A stretch of DNA of 64,000 bases from Nisaea sediminum (lineage in GTDB: Bacteria; Pseudomonadota; Alphaproteobacteria; Thalassobaculales; Thalassobaculaceae). The stretch is taken from contig NZ_JACZCQ010000002.1 of NCBI RefSeq assembly GCF_014904705.1, positions 124,001 to 188,000 of the forward strand, written 5' to 3'. The stretch's first letter is position 1. Each line of letters opens with the position of its first letter. A model generated the notes under the pieces. That model was not told where the DNA came from, did not search any database, and saw only the letters and a list, made by a program, of their open reading frames with translations. Positions 35,648-44,341 of this stretch are shown in pieces. The position numbers and the translations under genes are program-made.

Positions 35648-36724
35648 ATGAAGACCTACAAGATTGCGGCAGTTCCCGGAGACGGTATCGGACCAGAGGT
35701 GGTCGATGCCGGGGTTGAGGTTCTCAAAGCGTCCGCGCAGGCAGGTTCGGGCTTCGCGCTCGAATTCGAACATTTTCCGTGGGGTGGCAACTACTACCGC
35801 GAACACGGCGTCATGATGCCGGAGGACGGCGTCGATACGCTGCGCGCGTTCGACGCGATCCTGTTCGGCTCCGCCGGCGATCCCAAGATCCCCGACCACG
35901 TCACGCTCTGGGGCCTCAGGCTGAAGATCTGCCAGACGCTCGACCAGTACGCCAATGTGCGCCCTGCCCGCCTGCTGCCCGGCATCAAGGGACCGCTCGC
36001 AAATGTCACTTCGGACGATCTTGACTGGGTCATCGTGCGGGAAAACTCGGAAGGCGAATATGCCGGGGCCGGCGGCCGTGTGCATGTCGGATTGCCCGAG
36101 GAGGTCGGCCTCGATGTCTCGATCTTCACGCGCCCCGGCGTCGAGCGCATCCAGCGATTCGCCTTCGAACTGGCGCGGTCCCGCCCCCGCAAGAAACTGA
36201 CGCTGGTGACCAAGTCGAATGCCCAGCGCCACGGCATGGTGTTCTGGGACAGCATTTTCGAGCGGATTCGCGGCGATTATCCCGATGTCGAGACCGACAA
36301 GATGCTGGTGGACGCCATGACCACCCGCATGGTGCTGGATCCGAAGAGTCTCGACACCGTGGTCGCGACCAACCTGCATGCCGACGTGCTGTCGGACCTG
36401 GCGGCGGCCCTCACCGGTTCGCTCGGAATCGCGCCGACCGGGAATCTGAGGCCGGAGCGAGACATGCCCTCGATGTTCGAGCCGATCCACGGCTCGGCCT
36501 TCGACATCACCGGAAAAGGCGTCGCGAATCCGATAGGGACTTTCTGGAGCAGCGCCATGCTGCTTGAGCATCTCGGAGAAACCGCAGCGGCCACACGCCT
36601 CATGGCGGCCATCGAGCGTGTGACGGCCGACGGATCCGTGCTGCCGCGCGACCTCGGCGGCACCGCGACGACCCGGCAGGTGACTGATGCGGTGCTGTCC
36701 GCGCTGGCCAGCGGGAACGTCTGA
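35648..36724 (+). CDS. Tartrate/D-malate dehydrogenase family protein
   Basis: A 358-residue NAD-dependent beta-decarboxylating dehydrogenase related to isopropylmalate dehydrogenase. Motifs: IAAVPGDGIGPEVV, GSAGDPKIPDHVTLWGLRLKICQ, DQYANVRPARLLPGIKGPL, VIVRENSEGEYAG (substrate Arg/Glu), KSNAQRHGMVFWDSIF and ATNLHADVLSDLAAALTGSLGIAPTGN, with EPIHGSAFDITGKGVANP at the end. The LWGLRLKIC and YANVRP blocks are those of TtuC/DmlA-type enzymes, which act on tartrate and D-malate. The exact substrate is not decidable. The ATG has a nearby purine-rich site. Confidence 0.9.
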   Translation: MKTYKIAAVPGDGIGPEVVDAGVEVLKASAQAGSGFALEFEHFPWGGNYYREHGVMMPEDGVDTLRAFDAILFGSAGDPKIPDHVTLWGLRLKICQTLDQYANVRPARLLPGIKGPLANVTSDDLDWVIVRENSEGEYAGAGGRVHVGLPEEVGLDVSIFTRPGVERIQRFAFELARSRPRKKLTLVTKSNAQRHGMVFWDSIFERIRGDYPDVETDKMLVDAMTTRMVLDPKSLDTVVATNLHADVLSDLAAALTGSLGIAPTGNLRPERDMPSMFEPIHGSAFDITGKGVANPIGTFWSSAMLLEHLGETAAATRLMAAIERVTADGSVLPRDLGGTATTRQVTDAVLSALASGNV

Positions 36725-36745
36725 CCGGGAAACGCTGAAAAGGCA

Positions 36746-36774
36746 TTGACGGGCGGGGGCGGTGCCGGTACCTA
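36746..36774 (+). promoter_or_regulatory. Candidate promoter for tRNA-Cys
   Basis: TTGACG (36746-36751) precedes TACCTA (36769-36774) by 17 bases, and the predicted start is about 6 bases before the mature tRNA-Cys. The short leader fits a tRNA gene. Confidence 0.5.
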
Positions 36775-36786
36775 TCCCGCCCTGCT

Positions 36787-36860
36787 GGCCCGGTGGCAGA
36801 GTGGTGATGCAGAGGACTGCAAATCCTTGTACGTCGGTTCGATTCCGGCCCGGGCCTCCA
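36787..36860 (+). tRNA. tRNA-Cys (anticodon GCA)
   Basis: A complete 74-nt cloverleaf with CCA encoded. The acceptor stem pairs GGCCCGG with CCGGGCC, discriminator U. The anticodon stem AGGA/TCCT encloses CTGCAAA, with anticodon GCA; the T-loop GGTTCGATTCC is standard. Confidence 0.97.
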
Positions 36861-36895
36861 GCTTTCTCTTTTCCCTCACAATTTGAGCGCTTTGA

Positions 36896-36919
36896 CACGG
36901 AAAACTCCATGTTTCCGTG
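36896..36919. terminator. Hairpin downstream of tRNA-Cys
   Basis: CACGGAAA and TTTCCGTG form a perfect 8-bp stem with an 8-base loop. There is no U run after it, so it may be an RNA-processing or termination hairpin rather than a classical intrinsic terminator. Confidence 0.4.
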
Positions 36920-36967
36920 GAGAAATCCGCATGTCCGGGAAATTTGCCAAACTGTCACGTTTGGGGT

Positions 36968-36996
36968 TTGCACTCTCGGAAATGCACTGCTATATA
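36968..36996 (+). promoter_or_regulatory. Candidate promoter for tRNA-Asn
   Basis: TTGCAC (36968-36973) and TATATA (36991-36996) are spaced exactly 17 bases. The start would fall near 37003, about 33 bases before the tRNA. Confidence 0.55.
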
Positions 36997-37035
36997 CCGG
37001 CTCCTCGTCGGGGCAACACCCTGGCGGGCCGCTGA

Positions 37036-37110
37036 TCCCCGGTAGCTCAGCGGTAGAGCAAGCGGCTGTTAACCGCTTGGCCGGCGGTTCGAATCCGTCC
37101 CGGGGAGCCA
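37036..37110 (+). tRNA. tRNA-Asn (anticodon GTT)
   Basis: A complete 75-nt cloverleaf with encoded CCA. The acceptor stem TCCCCGG/CCGGGGA has discriminator G; the anticodon stem GCGG/CCGC encloses CTGTTAA with anticodon GTT; T-arm CGGTTCGAATCCG is regular. Confidence 0.97.
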
Positions 37111-37119
37111 ATCAAAGAG

Positions 37120-37149
37120 CGGTCGGAGCTTTGCTCCGGCCGTTTTTTC
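37120..37149 (+). terminator. Intrinsic terminator after tRNA-Asn
   Basis: A 10-bp stem (CGGTCGGAGC with GCTCCGGCCG, one G-U pair) closes a short loop and is followed directly by six T. It is the clearest rho-independent terminator in the window and lies 10 bases after the tRNA. Confidence 0.85.
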
Positions 37150-37227
37150 TTGCCCTAAATCAGCGCATTGCCGCGGGAGCGCTTTCCGGCAACGATCTCC
37201 GAAGCAAGGCAATACAGGATCGCTCCC

Positions 37228-38316
37228 ATGCTATCGGATATCCGCATCGTCGAGATCGAGGCGCTCGGCCCCGCCCCCTTCACCGCCATGCTGCTGGCGG
37301 ATCTCGGCGCCGATGTCATCACCGTGCACCGAAAGACGGCCTCGGACGTGCCGGGAAAAGGCGAACGCAATCTTCTCGACCGCGGCAAGCGCTCGATCGC
37401 GCTCGACCTGAAGGATCCCGAGGACGTCGCTCTCCTGAGGAAACTGCTCCGCACAGCCGACGGGTTGATCGAAGGCTTTCGCCCCGGTGTGATGGAGCGG
37501 CTCGGGCTCGGGCCCGAACCCTGCCTCGAGATCCAGCCGAAGCTCGTTTATGGTCGCATGACCGGTTGGGGACAGAGCGGCCCCCGCGTGCAGGAGGCCG
37601 GGCATGACCTAAACTATATCGGTCTGTCCGGCGCGCTCTGGTACGGCTCGCCCGCCGGCGTACCGCCCTTCCCGCCGCCGACGCTGGTCGGAGATATCGG
37701 CGGCGGCGCGCTCTACCTGGCCGTCGGCATGCTGAGCGGCCTGCTGAAGGCGCGCGTAACCGGACGCGGCACGGTGGTCGATGCCGCGATCGTGGACGGC
37801 TCGGCGCACATGATGAACCTTCTGATGTCGCTCCGCGCCTCGGGAGGATTCCGCACAGAGCGCGGACAAAGCCTGCTCGACGGCCCACACTGGAGCCGCT
37901 GCTATCGCTGTGCCGACGGCAGCTATCTCTCCGTGCAATGCCTGGAGCCGAAATTCTACCGGCTATTCGTCGATAAACTCGGGCTCGGGGACGATCCGGA
38001 CTTCGCGCGCCAGTTCGAGCAGGGCCTTTGGCCGGATCTGGGCAAGCGCCTCGAGACCCTGTTTCTGGCAAAACCGCGAACACACTGGCTCGCGCTGTTC
38101 GAGGGCAGCGACGCCTGCGTCGCACCTGTCCTCGACCCTGAGTCCGCCGCCGGGGATCCGCATATGGCGGCGCGCGGTATATGGTCCGAAGAGGATGGCC
38201 GCCTGCAGGCGGCAGCGGCCCCACGTTTCGACGGGAATCCGCCCCCGAGGCCGCGTGCCGCCCCCGAACGCGACGCGCACAGAGACGAGATCCTTGCCGA
38301 ACTCTCCGGGAGCTAA
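37228..38316 (+). CDS. CaiB/BaiF family, alpha-methylacyl-CoA racemase-like
   Basis: A 362-residue class III CoA-transferase-fold protein, most like alpha-methylacyl-CoA racemases, which invert the 2-methyl centre of branched acyl-CoAs. Features: IRIVEIEALGPAPFTAMLLADLGADV at the start, RGKRSIALDLKDPEDV, GRMTGWGQSGP, the catalytic AGHDLNYIGLSGAL (His) and LVGDIGGGALYLAVGML (Asp), VVDAAIVDGSAHM. The His-Asp pair is what marks racemases rather than transferases. ATG 37228 has AGGA 8 bases before it. Its stop overlaps that of the convergent CYTH-CHAD gene by four bases. Confidence 0.9.
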   Translation: MLSDIRIVEIEALGPAPFTAMLLADLGADVITVHRKTASDVPGKGERNLLDRGKRSIALDLKDPEDVALLRKLLRTADGLIEGFRPGVMERLGLGPEPCLEIQPKLVYGRMTGWGQSGPRVQEAGHDLNYIGLSGALWYGSPAGVPPFPPPTLVGDIGGGALYLAVGMLSGLLKARVTGRGTVVDAAIVDGSAHMMNLLMSLRASGGFRTERGQSLLDGPHWSRCYRCADGSYLSVQCLEPKFYRLFVDKLGLGDDPDFARQFEQGLWPDLGKRLETLFLAKPRTHWLALFEGSDACVAPVLDPESAAGDPHMAARGIWSEEDGRLQAAAAPRFDGNPPPRPRAAPERDAHRDEILAELSGS

Positions 38317-39890
38317 GCCTCCGGCCGTGGCCAGAAACGTCCGGCGTCGAGAAAACGGGTCCAGGCATGCTCGATCTCGCGATTGGCCTGTACCATCTCC
38401 GCGCCATGCCAGCCGATGACCACGCCCGCCGCCTTCGCGAGGTCCTGACCGGCGCTTTCCCCGCCGGAGTCCAGCAAGGCCGAGAGCTGTTCGGCCGAAA
38501 CCGCAAAATCGTTCGCGTAGCCGAGCAGGTTCTGCAGGCGGGCCGCCGCCTTCGTGAAAGCCTTCGCTTTCTTCGCCTCGAACAGGGAATTGAAGAACTC
38601 GGCGGCATAGCGCATTTTCTTCATTTCGAGACGCAACTCGTGCATCGCCTCGCTCGGTCCCTGCAACGCATGACGGCCCATCTTCCGGACCTTGCGAAAC
38701 CGCTTTTCGAGCCGCGACGCCGCGAATTCCTCGCTCCGTGCCAGATGGTCGAAACGTCCGCCGGACGCGGACAACGTCTCGATCAGCAGCCCGAGATTGA
38801 GTTGCAGGGTGGTGAACCGCGGCGACGCCACGGCCGCCCGCGCATCGCGATATCCCATCTCCTGCCGTGCCTCGGCGAGCCCGCGCAGTTCTTTCAATGC
38901 GGGAATGCCCGCGCCAAGCGCCTTTTCGACCGGCATGTGCAGGTCCTCGATATAGACGTCCCACTCCCGCGCCTCGCCGAGTGCACTTGCCAGCCATTTC
39001 GCCTCGGCACGGACATGCTCGGTCAGCCCGGGGTCGCCGAAGGCGCGAAACATGCCGAGAGAGGCCCGCATCCGGCGCAAGGCGACGCGCATCTGGTGCG
39101 GACCTTCGGGATCGTTTGTCTCCAAGATCGCCGCCTCGTTCGCGGCAACCTGCGCCTGGGAGGCCTTCAGGATCTCGACGGCCGATTCGTTGATCCGGCT
39201 GCCGCCGGCCAGCACCGGTCTTTCCCCCTTGACCGGCGAAGGCTCCGGCGGCGCGGAAAGCTGTTCCGCCCGGAGCGCCTTGCCGCGATATTCCAGCCTC
39301 AGCGGAACTTCCCGATGGATCGCGAGCGCGAGTTCGAAAAGCGCGGCGGAATCGCCGTCCTTGAGCTCCAGTTCAAGCTCGGAAATCGGCATTGACCGGC
39401 TTCCCGACCGGATCGCGCCGTGATCGAGGTCGACGGACACGAGCGCGCTCCCGAACCCTCCCTCGAAGCGGACCTCCCGGCTCGTGCGCCTGAATTCGGT
39501 AACGAAGCGCGGCTGCAGCCGGTCCCATATCCCGTCGCGCGTCAGGAATTCGCGGATTTCGGGCAGATGGATGAGCTCCAGCACGGGCTCGGCGTCCCGC
39601 ACCCACCCCTCGATCTCGATCCGTTCCGTCAAACCGGCCTGCCAGCCGCTCCCGACCTTCAGCGTCTGCACGCGGCGCTGTCCGATCTCGCGTATCCGGA
39701 GGTTCATTTCCGCCGCGGCAAGCGCCCCGTCAGGCGTATCGAAATAAGTCGCCTTGAGCGGTGTGGTCCTGGCCCGCTCCGTCCCGGCGCCGACGAGAAG
39801 GGGCAGCCGCTTCAGTTTCGACTGCCATTTCTCCGGTACCGCCAGCCGAAGTTCCGCTTCCATCGGCGGCGCATCGGGTTTCCTGCTCAT
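38313..39890 (-). CDS. CYTH-CHAD protein (inorganic triphosphatase-like)
   Basis: A 525-residue two-domain protein. The N-terminal CYTH domain (about 10-210) opens with MEAELRLAV, the ExExK motif of triphosphate tunnel enzymes with Arg in place of Lys. It continues with TYFDTPDGAL and LELKDGDSAALFELAL. The C-terminal CHAD domain (about 270-520) is a helical bundle rich in conserved His and Lys/Arg (EGPHQMRVALRRMRASLGMFRAF, MHELRLEMKKMRYAAEFF) and binds polyphosphate. Together this suggests hydrolysis or sensing of inorganic tri- or polyphosphate. Its ATG overlaps the stop of the sixA-like gene (ATGA), so the pair is coupled. Confidence 0.92.
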   Translation of the reverse strand: MSRKPDAPPMEAELRLAVPEKWQSKLKRLPLLVGAGTERARTTPLKATYFDTPDGALAAAEMNLRIREIGQRRVQTLKVGSGWQAGLTERIEIEGWVRDAEPVLELIHLPEIREFLTRDGIWDRLQPRFVTEFRRTSREVRFEGGFGSALVSVDLDHGAIRSGSRSMPISELELELKDGDSAALFELALAIHREVPLRLEYRGKALRAEQLSAPPEPSPVKGERPVLAGGSRINESAVEILKASQAQVAANEAAILETNDPEGPHQMRVALRRMRASLGMFRAFGDPGLTEHVRAEAKWLASALGEAREWDVYIEDLHMPVEKALGAGIPALKELRGLAEARQEMGYRDARAAVASPRFTTLQLNLGLLIETLSASGGRFDHLARSEEFAASRLEKRFRKVRKMGRHALQGPSEAMHELRLEMKKMRYAAEFFNSLFEAKKAKAFTKAAARLQNLLGYANDFAVSAEQLSALLDSGGESAGQDLAKAAGVVIGWHGAEMVQANREIEHAWTRFLDAGRFWPRPEA

Positions 39891-40405
39891 ACGAGATCCT
39901 TCGGCGTGACGAAGCACGTCAGAGTTCCGGCGCCCGGAGCGCACGCGGACCATTCTTCGATATCGAGGTCGATAAATGCCAGGGCGCATGTCGGGAATTT
40001 ATCCTGCAGCCGGAGCTGGTCCTCGCCGCCTTGCCCCTGGCAGAGGGCAAGGGCGAGACGTTCGAAACCGGGATTGTGGCCGATCATCAGCAGCGTTTTC
40101 GCCGCTCCGCCGAAATCTGTGAGCGCTTTGAACAACTGATCCAGTCCGGCCTCATAAATGGAAGCCGTTGTCTCCAGCGCCGTCCGGCGCGGCAGAAAGG
40201 GACGGATGACCTCCCAGGTCTGCATCGTCCGGCGTGCCTCTGAACAGAGGACAAGGTCGGGACGGACCCTCTCCTGTTCGAGGAACTTGCCGACAACCAG
40301 CGCGGCGCGCTCACCGCGCTTGCTCAGCGGACGATCGAAATCATTGAGGTCCGGCTGGTCCCAGCTCGACTTCGCATGCCGGAGCAATATAAGGGATCTG
40401 GTCAC
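39887..40405 (-). CDS. sixA: SixA-like histidine phosphatase
   Basis: A 172-residue phosphoglycerate-mutase-fold phosphatase. The catalytic RHG-type motif reads LILLRHAKSSWD, with DFDRPLSKRGERAA, VLCSEARRTMQTWE and MIGHNPGFERLAL carrying the second histidine. E. coli SixA dephosphorylates phosphohistidine in the nitrogen phosphotransferase system; whether this one does is inference. It starts with GTG at 40405 and is followed by the CYTH-CHAD gene with a 4-base overlap. Confidence 0.88.
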   Translation of the reverse strand: MTRSLILLRHAKSSWDQPDLNDFDRPLSKRGERAALVVGKFLEQERVRPDLVLCSEARRTMQTWEVIRPFLPRRTALETTASIYEAGLDQLFKALTDFGGAAKTLLMIGHNPGFERLALALCQGQGGEDQLRLQDKFPTCALAFIDLDIEEWSACAPGAGTLTCFVTPKDLV

Positions 40406-40449
40406 ACTGCGGGCCCCTGGACCAAAAGCGAAACAATCGAAGAATCACC

Positions 40450-40479
40450 ATAACATTGGCGTGGGAAGCACCCTGTCAA
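40450..40479 (-). promoter_or_regulatory. Candidate promoter for sixA-CYTH-CHAD
   Basis: On the minus strand a perfect TTGACA (40474-40479) is followed after 18 bases by TGTTAT (40450-40455). The start would be near 40443, about 38 bases before the GTG of sixA. Confidence 0.5.
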
Positions 40480-40623
40480 ATCTCGAAGAAAATTTCCACG
40501 CCGGACAATTCGCGCTTATTTCCCTGCTTTTTGGCTGCGTTAAATTGACAGCGCAGGGCACTACGGCCAAGGTCGAGTCTGTCACCGCATTCCAGTGTCG
40601 CCTTTCGTATTTCAGGATCAGGT

Positions 40624-41193
40624 ATGAGCGCCGATTCCTTCCGCCAAGCCTCCGCGCTCCCCGATCCGGAACAGGGTGAGACTCGCGCGACGATCCCGGC
40701 CCCGGGCACCGTACGCGCGGCCCGGTCGGAAGACGTGGACGCCCTTGCCCTGCTCGCACAGGAACTGCTCGCCTTCTATGGTCTGCCGGCCCGCAACCAG
40801 CGCTCCTACATGGCGCATGTCATGACCGCCGAATTGTTCGACCGGGAGAGCAATCTGAAGATCCTCGTTGCGGAATCTTCCTCCGGCCTCAGCGGTTTTC
40901 TCGCCTATATAGAGGTCTTCGCGCTCGCCAATTGCCAGCGCAGCTTTTTCATCCAGGATCTCTTCGTCACCCGCCGCGCGCGTGCAGGCGGGGTTGGCGG
41001 TGCTTTGATGGGCGAACTGTTGCGCCTTGCCGACGAAGGAGACGTCGCCCAGATCGACTGGACGGCCGACCCCTGGAACGAGAAGGCCGTCGCCTTCTAC
41101 GAAAAGATCGGCCCATTGCTGAAGAGCGACAAGATTCTCTACCGGCTTGCAGGGCCGTCGCTCCGCCGATCTATGCAGGATCAGAAACGGTGA
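40624..41193 (+). CDS. GNAT family N-acetyltransferase
   Basis: A 189-residue acetyltransferase-fold protein. The domain begins at VRAARSEDVDALALLAQELLAFYG and shows the acetyl-CoA loop FIQDLFVTRRARAGGVGGALMGELLRLADEGD (the R/Q-x-x-G-x-G/A region is RRARAGGVGGAL), then the WNEKAVAFYEKIGP strand. Substrate unknown. The N-terminal 25 residues are disordered. It is followed 105 bases later by cysK, on the same strand. Confidence 0.85.
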   Translation: MSADSFRQASALPDPEQGETRATIPAPGTVRAARSEDVDALALLAQELLAFYGLPARNQRSYMAHVMTAELFDRESNLKILVAESSSGLSGFLAYIEVFALANCQRSFFIQDLFVTRRARAGGVGGALMGELLRLADEGDVAQIDWTADPWNEKAVAFYEKIGPLLKSDKILYRLAGPSLRRSMQDQKR

Positions 41194-41298
41194 AATCCGC
41201 GTGATCCGAGCCTTCGGGTGCGATCGGGCTGGTAACCAAAAGACCGGATCACTAAGTTCGACCGGCAAACACCCCGTACGCGAGAGCGGAGAAAAAGA

Positions 41299-42300
41299 AT
41301 GCAGATTCGCGATGGCTTCGTCGGCACGATCGGCAACACACCGCTGATCAAACTGAAGCGCGCGTCGGAGGAAACCGGCTGCACCATTCTCGGCAAGGCC
41401 GAGTTCCTGAACCCGGGCGGATCGGTGAAGGACCGTGCCGCGCTCGCGATCATCCGCGATGCGGAGGAGCGCGGGGCGCTGCGTCCGGGCGGCGTGATCG
41501 TCGAGGGCACCGCCGGCAATACCGGCATCGGGCTCGCGCTGGTCGGCAACGCGCTCGGCTACCGCTCGGTCATCGTCATGCCGGAGACCCAGAGCCAGGA
41601 AAAGAAGGACATGCTGCGCCTCGTCGGCGCCGACCTCCGCCTGGTTCCCGCCGTGCCTTACAAGGATCCGAACAACTACGTGCGCTATTCCGGCCGTCTC
41701 GCCGAGGAAATCGCCGCAAGCGAGCCGAACGGCGCGATCTGGGCCAACCAGTTCGACAATGTCGCCAACCGCAAGGGCCACTACGAGACCACGGGTCCGG
41801 AGATCTGGGAGCAGACCGACGGCAAGGTCGACGGCTTCATCTGCTCCGTCGGCAGCGGCGGCACGATCGGCGGCGTCAGCATGGCGCTGAAAGAGCGTAA
41901 TCCGAACATCCGGATCGGCCTTGCCGATCCGATGGGGTCGGCCATCTACAATTACTACGCCAACGGCGAGCTGAAATCCGAAGGCGGCTCGATCACCGAG
42001 GGCATCGGCCAAGGCCGGATCACCGCCAATCTCGAGGGCATCACCGTCGACGCGCCATTCCAGGTGACGGACGAGGAAGCGCTCGACGTCATCTTCAAGC
42101 TGCTGATGGAGGAAGGCCTCTGCATGGGTGGCTCGACCGGAATCAATGTCGCCGGTGCCGTGAAGCTCGCGAAGCAGATGGGCCCGGGCCACACCATCGT
42201 CACCGTGCTCTGCGACTGGGGACACCGCTACCAGACGAAGATCTTCAATCCGGCCTTTCTCAGGGAAAAAGGCCTGCCGACGCCGAGCTGGCTCGAATAA
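41299..42300 (+). CDS. cysK: Cysteine synthase A
   Basis: A PLP enzyme that makes cysteine from O-acetylserine and sulfide, 333 residues. The PLP lysine is in LNPGGSVKDRAAL (about residue 44); the substrate loop is EGTAGNTGIGLALVGNALGY; the phosphate loop is SVGSGGTIGGVSMAL. EGTAGNTG and VMPETQSQEKKDMLRLVGA are usual in the alphaproteobacterial CysK-like branch, and it is slightly longer than E. coli CysK. GGAGA precedes the ATG. It is followed 20 bases later by sseA, so sulfur assimilation and sulfur transfer are linked here. Confidence 0.92.
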   Translation: MQIRDGFVGTIGNTPLIKLKRASEETGCTILGKAEFLNPGGSVKDRAALAIIRDAEERGALRPGGVIVEGTAGNTGIGLALVGNALGYRSVIVMPETQSQEKKDMLRLVGADLRLVPAVPYKDPNNYVRYSGRLAEEIAASEPNGAIWANQFDNVANRKGHYETTGPEIWEQTDGKVDGFICSVGSGGTIGGVSMALKERNPNIRIGLADPMGSAIYNYYANGELKSEGGSITEGIGQGRITANLEGITVDAPFQVTDEEALDVIFKLLMEEGLCMGGSTGINVAGAVKLAKQMGPGHTIVTVLCDWGHRYQTKIFNPAFLREKGLPTPSWLE

Positions 42301-42320
42301 GAACGCCTCCGAGGGAGAAC

Positions 42321-43175
42321 ATGATGGGATACGCAAACCCGCACGCGTTGGTGGAGACCGACTGGCTGGCCGAGAATCTCGGCAACCCGACGGTGAAGGT
42401 GCTGGATGCCAGCTATCATCTGCCGAATGTCGACCGCGATGCCGAGCAGGAATACCGCGAGAAGCACATTCCGGGAGCGGTCCGCTTCGATATCGACGAC
42501 GTGAAGGATCCGAACGATCCCCTGCCCCACATGGTGCCGGATGCGGACACTTTCGCGGCAAAAGTCGGAGCGCTGGGAATCTCCAGCGGCGACCACGTCG
42601 TCATCTACGATGTCTACGGCATGATGAGCGCCGCCAGGGTCTGGTGGATGTTCCGGTTGTTCGGGCACGATCAGGTCTCGGTCCTGAATGGCGGCCTGCC
42701 GAAATGGCTTGCCGAAGGACGGGCTGCCGCGTCCGGTGTCGAGACTCTGCCGGCGGCTAAGTTCTCGGCCGATTTCAGGCCGGAACTCGTGACCGACGTC
42801 CCGGCGCTGCTTGGCAATATCGACAGCAAGGAACGCATGGTGCTCGACGCGCGCGCCGCCGACCGCTTCGCCGGAACCGCGCCGGAACCGCGCGCCGGTC
42901 TGCGCAGCGGCCACATTCCCGGCAGCAAGAGCCTGCCATTCGGTAATCTCCTGAACAAGGACAAGACGTTCCTCCCAGCCGACGAGTTGCGCGCGCGGTT
43001 CGAGGGAGATCTCGGCCTCGATCTTGGCCAGCCTGTCTCAACGACCTGCGGCTCGGGGGTCACCGCCTGCATCCTGTCGCTGGGGCTCTATCTGCTCGGC
43101 AAGGAAGACGTCGCGGTCTATGACGGCTCCTGGAGCGAATGGGGCGCTCATCCGGAAACCCCGGTCGAAACCTGA
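42321..43175 (+). CDS. sseA: 3-mercaptopyruvate/thiosulfate sulfurtransferase
   Basis: A tandem rhodanese of 284 residues. The N-terminal inactive domain begins VETDWLAENLGNPTVKVLDASYHLP. The C-terminal active domain has the loop TTCGSGVTACI, with the catalytic Cys at about residue 243. The CGSGxTA form is that of mercaptopyruvate sulfurtransferases (thiosulfate types have CRKGxT). GAGGGAGAAC stands immediately before tandem ATG codons. It is in line with cysK and the double-GNAT gene, 13 bases before the latter. Confidence 0.94.
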   Translation: MMGYANPHALVETDWLAENLGNPTVKVLDASYHLPNVDRDAEQEYREKHIPGAVRFDIDDVKDPNDPLPHMVPDADTFAAKVGALGISSGDHVVIYDVYGMMSAARVWWMFRLFGHDQVSVLNGGLPKWLAEGRAAASGVETLPAAKFSADFRPELVTDVPALLGNIDSKERMVLDARAADRFAGTAPEPRAGLRSGHIPGSKSLPFGNLLNKDKTFLPADELRARFEGDLGLDLGQPVSTTCGSGVTACILSLGLYLLGKEDVAVYDGSWSEWGAHPETPVET

Positions 43176-43188
43176 CGGAGACTAAGCT

Positions 43189-44262
43189 GTGGCTTCGCTC
43201 AACGTGCGTCCGATCTCGGGCCGCGATATCTCCGCTGTTGTCGCTCTCTGGCGGAAAGCGGGACTGACGGTCCCGCACAACGATCCGTACGAGGACATCA
43301 GGTTCTGCCGCCGCAGCTCCAATGCCGAGATCCTGCTCGGTTTCGAAGGGGAACACCTATCGGCCGCCGTCATGGTCGGCCATGACGGACACCGGGGCTG
43401 GTATTACTATGTCGGCGTCGATCCGGACAGCCACGGGACCGGACTTGGCCGGAGGATCATGGGGGCGGCCGAGGACTGGCTGATTTCCAGAGGGGTCGGG
43501 AAAGCCCAGCTGATGATCCGCCCCACCAACGCGGCCGTGAAAGCGTTCTACGACCGGCTGGGCTATGTCGAGGAAGAACGACTGGTGATGGCCAAGCGGT
43601 TTCGCCCCGCACCCGACTGGCAGGCCGGCGAATGCACCACGACAGTCATCCATCTCGAGATGCTCTCCAGACCGGCTCGCGGCCCGGCCAGTCCACCCGA
43701 CATCGGGCGAAGGATAGCGCTTGAGCGTATGGCCGTTCCGAGCGTCCGGTTCTACCGCTATCTCTATGACGGCGTCGGAGGAGACTGGACCTGGGTGTCC
43801 CGGCGCATCATGGACGACACGACGTTGAAGTGCGTCCTCGAACGCGAAGGCGCCGAATATTACCTGCTCACCGTCGATGGCGAACCCGCCGGGTACTGTG
43901 AGTTGGAACGCGGGGCCGATGGCGGTGAGGTCGAGCTTTCCTATTTCGGATTGCTGCCGGACTTCATCGGGATCGGGGTCGGACGTTATTTCATCGATGC
44001 GGCGATCGACCTCGCCTGGCGGCCGGAGGCGCGACGGGTCTGGGTCCATACCTGCGACCTCGATCATCCCCGCGCACTCGGCAATTATATGCGGGCCGGC
44101 TTCGTTCCCTATGGCCGCGAGATAGAGACCCTTCCGGATCCGCGCGACGCCGGGCTCCCGATGCCGCCGGAGCCGGGCCGGAGGGGCCATGATGCGGCCA
44201 GCCTCTATTGCGACGCGGCCGCGCTCGCCGGACTGCGCGAAGTGCGTCACGACGTGGAATAG
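43189..44262 (+). CDS. Tandem GNAT acetyltransferase, two domains
   Basis: A 357-residue protein with two GNAT folds. The first (about 1-150) has YYVGVDPDSHGTGLGRRIMGAAEDWL as its acetyl-CoA loop and NAAVKAFYDRLGYVEEERL. The second (about 185-330) has VELSYFGLLPDFIGIGVGRYFIDAAIDLAW and HTCDLDHPRALGNYMRAGFVPY. Its start codon is GTG with GGAG 8 bases upstream; there is no better ATG. Substrate unknown. It is the third gene of a cysK-sseA-GNAT set, and a strong hairpin follows. Confidence 0.88.
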   Translation: MASLNVRPISGRDISAVVALWRKAGLTVPHNDPYEDIRFCRRSSNAEILLGFEGEHLSAAVMVGHDGHRGWYYYVGVDPDSHGTGLGRRIMGAAEDWLISRGVGKAQLMIRPTNAAVKAFYDRLGYVEEERLVMAKRFRPAPDWQAGECTTTVIHLEMLSRPARGPASPPDIGRRIALERMAVPSVRFYRYLYDGVGGDWTWVSRRIMDDTTLKCVLEREGAEYYLLTVDGEPAGYCELERGADGGEVELSYFGLLPDFIGIGVGRYFIDAAIDLAWRPEARRVWVHTCDLDHPRALGNYMRAGFVPYGREIETLPDPRDAGLPMPPEPGRRGHDAASLYCDAAALAGLREVRHDVE

Positions 44263-44264
44263 AC

Positions 44265-44299
44265 GAAGGGCGCGCGCGATCTCTCGCGGCGCGCCCTTC
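44265..44299. terminator. Strong GC hairpin between convergent GNAT and aapP genes
   Basis: GAAGGGCGCGC...GCGA pairs with TCGC...GCGCGCCCTTC around a TCTC loop, with one bulged base, giving a stem of about 14 bp. It lies directly after the GNAT stop and upstream of the aapP stop, so it could stop transcription from both sides. It lacks a U tract on either strand. Confidence 0.6.
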
Positions 44300-44341
44300 C
44301 AAGGGGTCCCCCCTCCGGTCCCCCCCCTCTTGACTGAGCTC

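Noticed and set aside
35570-37111. A long minus-strand open frame of 513 codons across the dehydrogenase and tRNA genes
   Set aside because: It runs antisense to a convincing tartrate/malate dehydrogenase and two tRNAs and has no recognisable domain; high GC keeps antisense frames open.
41194-41298. A SAM-II or other riboswitch upstream of cysK
   Set aside because: The 105-base leader has neither the conserved SAM-II pseudoknot sequences nor a hairpin with a U tract.
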